Shown here piece after piece: positions 1-9,250 of a stretch of 28,811 nt of DNA (position 1 is the first letter of the stretch; each line of letters opens with the position of its first letter). The notes under the pieces are model-generated. The model worked only from the letters and a program-made list of their open reading frames with translations. It made no database searches and was not told where the DNA came from. This stretch comes from Fragilariopsis cylindrus CCMP1102. Taxonomy: Eukaryota > Bacillariophyta > Bacillariophyceae > Bacillariales > Bacillariaceae. The stretch is from positions 1-28,811 of the forward strand of contig FMBT01000648.1 in the NCBI GenBank assembly GCA_900095095.1, read 5' to 3'. The position numbers and the translations under genes are program-made.

Positions 1-172
1 TCAGTAGACTTGGATCTTCTCTTGGAGGAGTAGAGCTGTCGAGCGACGCTTCGGGTATTGGCGATAGGCTGGCTGCCGACAAGTAAGAATAAGATGGACT
101 ATCGCTATTATCACTTCCTGTGCTGGGTAGTGGATTATTAGCTGTTCCTTCTTTTTCTTCTTCTTGATTCAT
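1..172 (-). CDS. N-terminus of a Ser-rich protein, cut by window edge
   Basis: On the minus strand an open frame starts with ATG at 172-170 and runs without a stop off the left edge (57 codons). It begins MNQEEEKEGTANN and continues Ser/Pro-rich and acidic, including YSYLSAASLSPIPEASLDSS. There is no hydrophobic segment, so a nuclear or cytosolic protein is more likely than a secreted one. No domain is visible in this fragment and I do not recognise the gene. The call rests on the open frame at the edge and its low-complexity composition, which is typical of protein N-termini in this genome. It could be chance. Confidence 0.4.
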   Translation of the reverse strand, partial: MNQEEEKEGTANNPLPSTGSDNSDSPSYSYLSAASLSPIPEASLDSSTPPREDPSLL

Positions 173-2000
173 TCACAGTTGAATGACTTCTCTAGTTGCT
201 TATTCGGTAAGACTTGAGGTATGAGTATATTGTATTTAGACTTCTTGCGAGATCGTTAATTCAATAATATCAATTAAATTTAATTGGATCTCCGGTCCTC
301 TTGATGTTCAGAATGAAATCAAAGGAAGTTGATCAGCAGTTCTATAGGATAGAATTGCGACTGTTAATCTGATAAGTTTCACAAACAATCGATGATTGTT
401 GAAACGGGTTCAGTATCAAATAGGATTTGATATTCAGACAATCTTACTCTTCGGTCTTGTAAGATTCTGTTATGACGGTAAGAAAAGATACTCTCGATTC
501 TTATAGACTGGTTGCGATGTTCTACCAGGATACTCTCCCTTTTAGAATGCTGAAAGTCCTTCCGAACAATGTTCACTCTGTAAATGTAGATATTTCTATT
601 ATCTTTCCAGACAACGATATGTTCAAACGCAAAAGTTGTTATTAACACACTTGTTTAATTAGTCTATGGCTATTACAATTTCTCAACAATAAAAGACAGC
701 AATTGTTCATTTCTCGTAATCGAGGTAATTCTGCTCTTTTCTTCGTATTTTAGTATTGCGGTTTCCAGTAACCCTGCATACAACTTTCTGTTCCTAACTC
801 ACTTCGCCTCAATGCATATATATCGCATTAGCGGTTCAAAGGTGGACATCGACATCTGCTCGACTTCCATATGTATAACACTCTTCATACTCGTGTTCTA
901 TGTATTCGGACACTCTTCCTAATCGTGTTCTGGTTTGTATAAATATACCTAAGCACTTCTCTTATTTGCGCTCGGTTCCAATTGCTTCGGCAACGGCTTC
1001 GACAAGGTCACTTCAACTCCAAACAGTGCGAGTTTGGCTTTTAGCTAACTTTCGGTTCTCTTTTATCTCAATAATGCATACACGTGCATTCTCACTCACT
1101 AATCTCATCGCGCTCGTATTTCTACTCCGCGGGGCTTATGTACGACATATGACTCCTACGCTTGAGTACTATGTATAATTTAACAAGAATTCATATTATT
1201 GTGTTGTGCAGCTGCTGTAGGAGTACATATTCAAATTATCTCTGTTGTATCTTGGGATATATATATATATATTTATGTTGAAAGCATGTCCTTCAGATTT
1301 AAATCGTTTACTGTTGTTCAAATAGAAGGGCATGATGAATATCAATATTACTACTTAGAACTGCACTATGTTTCTAGAAGCCCGGTTTAATTCATTTAAT
1401 GTGTCTTTGTGCAAGCAGTTTCACCATGAAGGTTTAGGAATTATGGCAAACTACAATTACTACTAGAACATAAACCATTGTTCTAGAACAGATGGTCTGC
1501 CAGAACTGCTTGTTCAAATCGGCTGTACAACTTGCACAAAAAGTTACTAAGTTTGCTCTCACAATAGCTCGTGCTTTGAGTTTTCATGATGTCAATGTCA
1601 TACATTTCATACATTAGCCTTTGCGTGTAGGACTGGACCCTACATATTAGTAGTAGAAGAGAGTCCCATTGCCAACTGGGACGTGCACTGATATGCAACT
1701 TTACACACAGGGAGAATTATTAGCTCGTTCATAGCATCAGATCTAGTTTCAGAATTGAGAAGACTGGTCAAGATTGTACTTTTGAAAAATCCTTTGAAGA
1801 AAGCTGTACTGTAAGATGCCACCCCTTTGTCTGTGTGCCCATGATGGTATCTCTGGAGCGGGGCGTCCAGGTTTAGATTGGAAATCTATTGTTACATCTA
1901 GTAGTATCAGTTGACTCTAGTAGTATTACTACTATATCATTATTGCAAATAGTAGGTACTATAATTGTTTGTATGTTATGATAAGGTTTGTGGTTGGCTA
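173..2000. other. intergenic, no supported gene
   Basis: Only short open frames of under about 95 codons occur here, overlapping on both strands. Their translations have no recognisable domain and biased, non-coding-like composition. A short AT dinucleotide run lies near 1259-1272. I see no tRNA, rRNA or conserved motif. Confidence 0.5.
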
Positions 2001-2158
2001 ATTAAGACTCACTAACTATTACCATAACTTTATGTTTTCCTAGTTGAAAAGATCTTAGTAAGAAATAAGCGAGCTAGCATTAAGACTCACTAACTATTAC
2101 CATAACTTTATGTTTTCCTAGTTGAAAAGATCTTAGTAAGAAATAAGCGAGCTAGCAT
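2001..2158. repeat. perfect 78-bp tandem duplication
   Basis: The segment 2003-2080 is repeated without mismatch at 2081-2158. Identity extends two bases to the left (2001-2002 equals 2079-2080) and ends at both outer edges. The unit starts TAAGACTCACTAACTATTAC and ends GCGAGCTAGCAT. It has no coding potential. Perfect identity suggests a recent duplication, or an assembly join artefact. Confidence 0.95.
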
Positions 2159-2656
2159 ATAAAAAAGGAGTAAAAACTAGCTGAATGATTAATAATTGTT
2201 AGTGCCTCCCAAACACAGAATTTAAAACAAGAAGAAGAGTACAAATACAAATGATAACATTGATCGAAGCCGTGAATGATGTTCATAATGATGAAGACAA
2301 CAACAACAACAAAAATATTTACAGTAATATTATGATGATTTATACCATCAGTTGTTGTTGGTTGCCTGCCACTGCATTGGTATCAAAATGTGTTGTGAGG
2401 ACTGGGAACCTTTATTATTTGCTCTTGAATACAAAACTAGCACTGAAAGTAGGCAGTCCACAAGCAAGAACCTCTGCCTCTACCAGGTAAACTATGTCAA
2501 CTAAAAACAATCTTGAGATAATGCCGACCATTGCAACCTTACTGACAGCATACAAATGTAGTCTTCAACTTCTACTATTAGGTAAGTAGTGAGTAGGGCT
2601 GCTAGCTAGTTAGTGAGATTCCACATTATACAAGTCAAGTAGGAGCATGATTACTT
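2159..2656. other. intergenic, no supported gene
   Basis: One 79-codon plus-strand open frame (2251-2490) lies here, with low-complexity Asn codons and no recognisable domain. I see no RNA gene or other clear structure. Confidence 0.45.
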
Positions 2657-2910
2657 TTAACAGGATTCAGGTTATGGCTCCCCACGGGGCGCCACTTTTT
2701 GGGGTGTATTTTTTGGGGGGACATATCTCCCCCAAAAATTGGACTTATACCCCCCTATTGAGACACAGCGCGTCTCCGTTCAACGGCGTGTGCTTTCTTA
2801 TTCAGTGAAAATACACGAAAAGTTCTTTGTATGGGCCGCACCTACAGCGTAATACGGGGCAATAATAATAAATCGGAAGAGCCCTTGTAGGAAAATTCGC
2901 GAAGAGGTGC

Positions 2911-2922
2911 AGGGATCGAACC
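2911..2922 (-). promoter_or_regulatory. box-B-like pol III motif, minus strand
   Basis: The reverse complement reads GGTTCGATCCCT, matching the T-arm/box B consensus of tRNA genes. No box A is visible at tRNA spacing upstream on the same strand (around 2966). This is therefore half a tRNA-like unit, pointing away from the better one at 3035-3088. Confidence 0.45.
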
Positions 2923-3027
2923 AGGCAGTAGTAAAAGCACGTGGAATATTCTAAGTGATTTTCTGCGCGTTTTTTTTAATCTTCATATACTCAAAATATT
3001 TAGTGAGTTATATGAATCAACGTAACT

Positions 3028-3100
3028 ACTGATGTGGTTGAGTTGGCACTGCCCCACCGGGCTTGGTAGGCAGGCTTGGGTTCGATTCTATCATGCGTCA
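3028..3100 (+). other. degenerate tRNA-like segment (pol III A and B boxes)
   Basis: TGGTTGAGTTGG at 3035-3046 fits box A. GGTTCGATTC from 3079 fits box B. The two starts are 44 nt apart, exactly the spacing of tRNA positions 8 and 52. Pairing is poor: about 5 of 7 acceptor pairs, 3 of 5 anticodon pairs, a weak T stem, and no U at position 33. It is more likely a tRNA-derived promoter inside the surrounding element than a working tRNA. Confidence 0.55.
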
Positions 3101-3186
3101 AATTTGTATTAATTTGTACTAGTATTTTTATTATTATCAGCTTCCAAAGATTTTCATTTTTTTTCTTCTTTTTTAGATGCAAAATA

Positions 3187-3207
3187 ACGCGTGTTATTAA
3201 CACGCGT
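3187..3207. repeat. 21-nt hairpin palindrome inside the TIR element
   Basis: ACGCGTGTTA and TAACACGCGT are perfect complements flanking a single T. They lie about 20 nt inside the right terminus of the inverted-repeat element. The palindrome may be subterminal binding or fold-back structure. Confidence 0.8.
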
Positions 3208-3246
3208 AAAATACTGCAAAATTCCTTATAACCTGAATCCTGTTAA

Positions 3247-4195
3247 GTCAATGCAGTATGTAATTTGTTGAAGTTGGTTGTTTTTGTTGTTGTCATGTGG
3301 GACAAAAATGCTCCCAATTTATAAATAAATAGATATTCCCTTTGGTTTAATAATACAGACATTACTAGAATTATCATCATGAGTGTCTCCCTTGTTTGTA
3401 GTTATCATATTCCTACTGTATGAGAAGAAACAGCCAGGTAAATCCATTTATTTATTAAATTGTATTAAAAGTTATGATGAAGGACAGAAGGATAAATTTG
3501 GGGGAATGGAGTTGTAATCCGTCTCCCCTTTTGACCGGATGATTCATTCGACTCACTCCACTCCCTCTCTTACTTCGTATTCATCGTTTACTGCTACTGT
3601 AGGATAAGTCTAGAGTTGATTCGTTATAAGGCTCATGTAGCTTGATTCGTGCGCGTTCTCAGCACGCGTTTTGCATCATCCGCTTTGTAGTCGCGAGCAA
3701 AAATGATTGGATGAAAACGTATCACATTTAAATAAATAATTACATCCTACAAATTATTTTACGTCGACTCACACATGATAACGTACAGTGCGTACATCGA
3801 TCGCTATTTACGACCAACATTAAATACTTAAGTACAGTATTCATAAGGAGAATTTCCCCTCAAATTCATATTTTGTGTTTAAATAATGTAGGAATCTTTT
3901 TACACATAGAGAATTCAAACTACATTTTTTCACGGGAATCTTTTTCGCGATTACGGTATGACTCGCTTAAGAATATGTTTTGAGATCTCATTTCGTCGCC
4001 AATTTGAATTCTTGCACGTGGTGTCACGGAGTAAGATAATTTGTCAATCCCAATCATACCGATTGGAGAAAAATGAGAAAAAAAAGCAAGAATAAGAGCA
4101 ATAATGAGTTACTGGTACACATTTACACCCACACTTTATTGGTTAGAATATTACTCCTACTTACTCATAAAAATAAAAGAAGTAAGAATAGAAAC
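3247..4195. other. intergenic and upstream region of the 4196 gene
   Basis: No supported gene. A CACGTG G-box-type palindrome lies at 4015-4020, about 175 nt before the chosen ATG of the next gene. The rest is AT-rich without recognisable features. An in-frame ATG at 4073 exists but was not chosen, because the stretch to 4196 encodes a Lys/Asn-rich leader that would bury the signal peptide. Confidence 0.45.
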
Positions 4196-6685
4196 ATGAA
4201 TTCCTCCATGATGAGAACTGTTTGTCTCTCAGTAGCTCTGCTAGGATGTGTTGTCCATTCAGTCACAGCTGGTGCTGCTGGGCGCCAACGTGCTGTGAAA
4301 CACAAGCTTGAACAAGACTTCACAAGAGCAATGTTTGCCGATGGTAAAATTATGAATGCGAAGAAAAAGCAACGTGAAGATAAAAGAAAGCGCAAGCTCA
4401 TGGAAAAGTTGATGGAGGCTTCTACTCCCCGTCATCTTGCCGATAACTACAATAGTAATAGTAATAGCAACAGCAACGGCGAATACAGCTTCGAAGACTC
4501 GTACGAATGGATGAACCCTGTCTACCAACAGATGATGGAGGATGGTATCTTTGACTTGACTGCTCGTTCTTTCAAATATTCTGGTTGTGCTGCGATTAAG
4601 GCATTCGATCCTGACCGTGCTGCACAAAATGGCAACCCTATGGTCGTCGATACGTATGCTGTATTCCGTCTTTGTCCGGAAGATTCATGTAACAAGTACT
4701 CGTTGACTGGTTGCGGAAAGAACTACGGTGAATACGTTGTTGAGATGTCTACTTACTTGGAATTTATGCTTGAATTCTACGAAAGCCATTACGGAGCCTA
4801 CTGTGAATACTGCTACCCATGTGACTACACTTACCAAGTTATGAAACGTCAAACACAAGGAAATTGTTACGAAGAAATGAGCCAAGAGGAATACACAGAT
4901 AAACAGAGTATGCAGCAAATGGCATGGGAAGATTACTACCAAGAGAACTTCGGTGACATGTCCGAATACACCCAAGCCAAGGCAGAATATCAATCTGAGA
5001 TGACTCAACAAATGAATGATTATTCCAGCAGTTACACCGTCAACAGCAACAGCAACAGCTACAACAATGGAAGTAGCTACAATGGAAGTGGTCGAAAGTT
5101 GGAGGACAGTAGCAGCAGCAGCAGCGGTGGTTACTACTCCCAATTTACTGGTAAGTTCAAAATGAGCAAGAGCAACGAAGACGGTTACCTCTTCCTTCCT
5201 TTCTTCTTCTCTCTCTCTATTGTATCGTGAGCGTCCATTCTAACTGTTCTCTCTCTCTCTCATTTTACGACAGATTCGAGCTCTAACAGTGGAAGTGCAT
5301 ACTCCGGATCATACTCCAACGGAGATAGTGCAAACGCAAACAGTGCAAATGCATACTCCGGATCATACTCCAACGGAAATAGTGCAAACGCAAACAGTGC
5401 AAGCGCATACTCCGGATCATACTCCAACGGAAATAGTGCAAATGCAAACAGTGCAAACGGATACAGCATGTACGGTTGGATGAATGGTGGACAGGTCAAT
5501 GGAGAATCTTACTACAACATGATGAACCAAGGAGGCAACGAAGAACAAGGATACGGTTACTACAACGAATACGGAGAGTACGTTAACCTTTGTATGAGTA
5601 ACGGATACACCGATAGTAATGGAAGAGAATACGACATTGACTGTCAAAATTACGAAAGTAAGATGATGACATGTACCGACGGAAGTCTTTGTGATTTTTG
5701 TGAATACACAGTTGATCAAGATTACATGCCATGTGATGAATACGTCTGCAAGGATTACTACACATACTGTTCAGACTTGTATGAACCAAACTACAAACAA
5801 ATGTACAACGATGGTAACAACAACGACGATGACACCCAATACGGTAATGGTCAACAATACAACAGTGGTGGTGATGCGTACCAATACTACGAATATGACT
5901 ACAACCAACAACAAGACGAGAATGACTTGTACCAATTCCTTGAGTGTACCGAATACGTCAACGAATACGGTCAACAATACTATGTTGGTCCTCATTGTGC
6001 AACTGATCATTACACTATCTCCCTTGGTGTATTCTCTGATGAAAATTGTGTTGACTATCTTGGTGAAACTATCTCCTTGTCTAAGGTTCTTGGATATGGA
6101 TATGACGATGAATCCTTTTTCCATCTTCCTCATGAATGTATCTCTTGTGATGGAGCACAACAATTCGAAGCAGACGAAGATCGTTACAATGAAATGTACA
6201 TGGGACAAGGTATCTATGGAGAATACGTCGAAGCTCCTAATGCTGAGTTTGACGACGTTGTTGCCATGTGCGCTGCTCTCTTCGAACGAAGTGCGCAATG
6301 TAACATCCACATGAACAACTACGACATGATGGCAAAGTACATGGAGAACTTAGACGAAGAGTTCGAACAACGTTATTGTAACTTTATTGACAATATCGTC
6401 TACGGATCTTACAATGAAAATGGTGAAATCAAACTGAGAGCTGATTCGTTTGACTTCAGTGACTGGAAAAACCCAGATCAGTACAAGAAAATGAGGATGC
6501 CTGCTGGGCAAGCTGTTGGTTTGGCCATCAGTGTCTTGCTTGTTATTGCACTTTCTGCTTTAGCCTTTGTCACTCAACGATCCCTCACCAGAAGATCGAC
6601 ACCTTGGAGACCCAAGCGTCTATTTTCAAAGCAGAAGAATCTTGAACAAAAGGGCGAAGTTAATGCCAACCCTCCTCTGGTCTAA
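4196..6685 (+). CDS. secreted RXL / Cys-rich / NQ-rich type I membrane protein (paralogue A)
   Basis: Two exons, 4196-5150 and 5274-6685, join in phase 1 across a 123-nt GTAAGT...CAG intron and give 788 residues. The start at 4196 is preferred over the in-frame ATG at 4073 because it places a signal peptide at once (hydrophobic stretch about residues 9-25, then VTAGA). Next come a Lys/Arg-rich segment, an RHL motif at 79-81, Asn/Ser-rich spacers, a Cys-rich block (LCPEDSCNKYSLTGCG, CEYCYPC), a second RXL (RKL, 300-302), an 18-residue tandem repeat and a second Cys-rich block (VGPHCATDHYTISLGVFSDENC, split here at about residue 565 onward). One transmembrane helix lies near 733-751, with a basic tail of about 37 residues. 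RXL motifs are known processing sites in diatom silica-associated proteins. The order of parts resembles silicanins; that assignment is inference. A paralogue faces it on the other strand at 7275-9250. Confidence 0.85.
5297..5458 (+). repeat. three tandem 54-bp (18-residue) coding repeats
   Basis: Three in-frame copies lie at 5297-5350, 5351-5404 and 5405-5458. The unit is AYSGSYSNG[D/N]SANANSA[N/S]. Copies differ at only a few bases, and a partial unit continues on both sides. The array begins 23 nt into exon 2 of the membrane-protein gene, just after its intron. It has no counterpart in the paralogue at 7275-9250. The Ser/Asn/Ala/Tyr-rich unit would be extracytoplasmic. Confidence 0.95.
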
Positions 6686-7274
6686 AAAGAACTTTAAAAT
6701 CAAGTACGCGACGCTTATCAAAAATCTACATCTGATTTTTTGAATATAATAACAAAACAAAAAGTACGCGCCATCTCTTATATATATATTATATTACATT
6801 GTGTTAAAAAAGTAAAATACATTTAAAAATTCAATTATCTTCTTCTACCATCATCTTTTTTTCTTCTTCTGCCAACACTCTTCTCTCCTAATAAATTCAG
6901 AGAAAACTGTTTTGGATACAATTGTTGTACTTGTACCGTCTATAATTATACAGCACAAATTATCATGTAATAAATACAAACAAAAATCATCACTACTTGA
7001 AGCATATTATTATAACTATTGTATTTCTAAAGTCACAGGGGTATATCTAAAATTACAGAGAGCAAGAATAGTAGGTCGCCCGCCACCATCGGATTTTTTC
7101 TTACCATTACAAAAATAATATTGGTAGTAATAATAGTAATAATATATATATAATATAGGATATATATACATATTTATATGTAGTTGGTATGGCTCATTAA
7201 GAAAGGATCGTTCGTATCGACTGATCTCTACTATACATCATTTTGCTTCCAAGAGAAGAGAAAGTTGTATGTAT
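6686..7274. other. convergent 3' intergenic region
   Basis: This 589-nt AT-rich stretch lies between the stops of the two convergent paralogues. It holds A/T microsatellite-like tracts near 6780-6795 and 7130-7180 and no supported gene. It presumably contains both 3' UTRs. Confidence 0.5.
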
Positions 7275-8516
7275 TTATGAAAGTACTCCTCCATCTCTCA
7301 TTTCAAAGAATGTAGAACTTTGTGACCGTCCCTGCATAATCCCGGAATGACCGCGACCATCAATTGAAGTAGGGTCCATGCCAGGGTACCTCGTGGAATA
7401 TCCTTTCCGTCCTCGAGGATACCAAAGGTTCTTCCGGTGTGTGATTTTGCGGTACAGATAGCACGCATATATAAACATACCAATCACGGAAAGGATCGAC
7501 GTCGACAGAACGTACATCTGCCATCGAGGCATTGTGTTAATCATATCTGGTACGGATGTCATCTGCCATCCACTTTGTAGCAAGATAATCTCGCCATATT
7601 CATCATATGACTTCGTTAGGAGATTTGTTATGAAATTACACACAGTATTTTCCTGTGCCTCTTGATTTGTAGACTGACGAGAGAGTAAACGCAAAAATCA
7701 CGTCAGAAAATAGACGAATACCAAGATGACTGACTACCGTATTGAAAAGTAGTAAGATACGATCTCACATAATATTTATTGATATACATATTACTTACCG
7801 CATAATTTCCAGCATTTCCCATATATTTGTTGCACTTAGCACTTTCACCATAAAGAGTACCACATATATCTGATATATCACTATATGCGTCATCATTGTT
7901 ATTCGCATCTAATACATATCCATCTGAGGCCAGACAAGAGATACAACTATCACTGTAGTAGGCTTGCAGCTCATTCTCATCTACTGACATATACGACGAC
8001 ACCTCACTTAATTCTCCCTTATATTGATTGCAGTATTGATCACTGAAAATACCCATACTGATTGTTCTTCCGTCACTACTACAATGTGGACCGAGATAGC
8101 CCACACCATTTCCAACATTGAATTCCGCGCATTCAAAGTAATCTTGCAAATCAAAACCAAGATTTGGATATTCCTGACATGCACTCTGGTAATTTTGACA
8201 AACATCATAGTACTCGCAACCCGCATCCTGATTCGCATTATTGTTATTGTTATTGTTGTAGTTGTAGTTGTTGTTGTAGTTGTAGTTTTGATTGTAATTA
8301 TTACCGTCGTCTCCTCCTGCGGCATCATCATTCACATAGTTGTTGTAGTTATACCAGGCATCATCATCATTCAGACGACGACTACGACGACGGCCACCGT
8401 CATCGTTGTTATAATTATTCCCATATGCATCGTCTCCATTATTATAATTATAATTGTCGTTTGCATCATCATTGTTGCTAGCTCCGTCATCGTTATAATA
8501 ATTGTTATCATTGTTA

Positions 8517-8549
<33 letters not shown>

Positions 8550-9250
8550 GCAGCAGCTGCACTCATACATTCGTAACATGTTTGACAATATTCTTGATAC
8601 TGTGCAAAGTACGTTTCAGCCATGACCTGTAAGTATGTTTCCATTGGAATTAAATAGTCACCGAATTCTGCCGTACAACCATATTTATTATAATTCGAAC
8701 AGGAATCTCTTGGACAAAGTCGAAGAACAACAAATCGATCAAACCTTAGAACGGAATCGATATTATTACTATTACCATCATCATCATTATTATTATTATT
8801 ATTATAGTTTTCAGCTGCAAGATCATCACTCCATGTTTTTATGTTTGAACATCCGATGTATTTTAAGGCATAGTCGGTGAGATTGACTGCGTATGCGTAG
8901 TCTCCGTAGTTATATGCTTCCTCTAGGTTACGGTTATTAAAATCAAGACTTTCTTCAAACATCGGTTTCGATTCTGATTGCGATTCTGATTCTGATTCTG
9001 ATTGCGATTCTGACTTTGACTTTGACTGCGACCGCACGAATCCTGGATGTTCATTTGCTGGTATTGCTAGTTCACCGAGTCGAGAAAGGAATTTTTCATC
9101 ATTCTTCTTTTTTCCCAAGGCCCGATCCATGGCTTGGACAAATTCATTTCGTTGTGCACTGCTGCCACTGCCATTATTACTGCCGCTACAGAATTCTGGG
9201 ATACATCCTAGTATAAACAAAATAGTCCACAATAGATGACAACAATTCAT
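7275..9250 (-). CDS. secreted RXL / Cys-rich / Asn-rich type I membrane protein (paralogue B)
   Basis: Exons 9250-7799 and 7673-7275 join in phase 0 across a 125-nt GTAAGT...CAG intron and give 616 residues. The signal peptide is about residues 1-23 (LLWTILFILGCIPEFCSG). A Ser/Glu/Gln/Lys repeat at 73-96 is followed by RNL (107-109), a Cys-rich block (LCPRDSCSNYNKYGCTAEFG, CQTCYEC), long Asn/Asp tracts, RRL (291-293) and a second Cys-rich block (GYLGPHCSSDGRTISMGIFS). One transmembrane helix lies near 538-558 with a basic cytosolic tail of about 58 residues. It aligns in order with the gene at 4196-6685: SFKYSGCAAIK versus ALKYIGCSNIK, GPHCATDHYTIS versus GPHCSSDGRTIS, CNFIDNIV versus CNFITNLL, and TPWRPKR versus LWYPRGRK after the membrane. 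It lacks the 54-bp repeat array, and the intron is at a different place. Surface or silicalemma location is inference. Confidence 0.85.
8518..8548 (-). repeat. AAT/ATT microsatellite coding poly-Asn
   Basis: A run of ATT triplets on the plus strand encodes an Asn homopolymer on the minus strand inside the 7275-9250 gene. Similar shorter tracts lie near 8236-8300 and 8780-8810. Such trinucleotide tracts expand and contract easily, so their length may differ between alleles or be misassembled. Confidence 0.85.

Larger units (their letters stand above)
2657..3246. mobile_element. non-autonomous TIR element with tRNA-like promoter
   Basis: The sequence TTAACAGGATTCAGGTTAT at 2657-2675 recurs as its exact reverse complement at 3228-3246. 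If the outer TTAA is the duplicated target, the element is 582 bp with 15-bp inverted termini (CAGGATTCAGGTTAT). TTAA targets are classic for piggyBac, but TAA or TA duplications cannot be excluded because TTAA is itself a palindrome. Inside are a G/C-run hairpin near 2698-2753, a minus-strand box-B-like motif (2911-2922), a plus-strand tRNA-like segment with A and B boxes (3028-3100), and a 21-nt near-perfect palindrome (3187-3207). There is no transposase frame, so it would be a MITE- or SINE-like passenger. Its base composition differs from the flanks. Confidence 0.75.

Noticed and set aside
1483..1822. two overlapping minus-strand frames of 60-71 codons
   Set aside because: There is no domain, they contradict each other in frame, and they have no coding-like composition.
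3028..3100. functional tRNA gene
   Set aside because: The A and B boxes fit, but acceptor, anticodon and T stems are mismatched and U33 is absent.
4073..4195. upstream in-frame ATG as the start of paralogue A
   Set aside because: It would add 41 Lys/Asn/Leu residues before a good signal peptide. The paralogue starts directly with its signal peptide.
4685..5143. 152-codon minus-strand Val-rich frame
   Set aside because: It is antisense to exon 1 of the 4196-6685 gene, with no domain.
5297..5458. CRISPR array
   Set aside because: Units are directly adjacent without unique spacers, in frame within a coding exon of a eukaryotic gene.
5691..6314. 207-codon Thr/Met-rich plus-strand frame
   Set aside because: It is an out-of-frame shadow of exon 2 of the 4196-6685 gene, which has the paralogue support and Cys pattern.
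8024..8632. 202-codon plus-strand frame rich in Ile and Val
   Set aside because: It is the antisense of Asn/Asp-coding triplet repeats in the minus-strand membrane-protein gene; the hydrophobicity comes from ATT/GTT runs.
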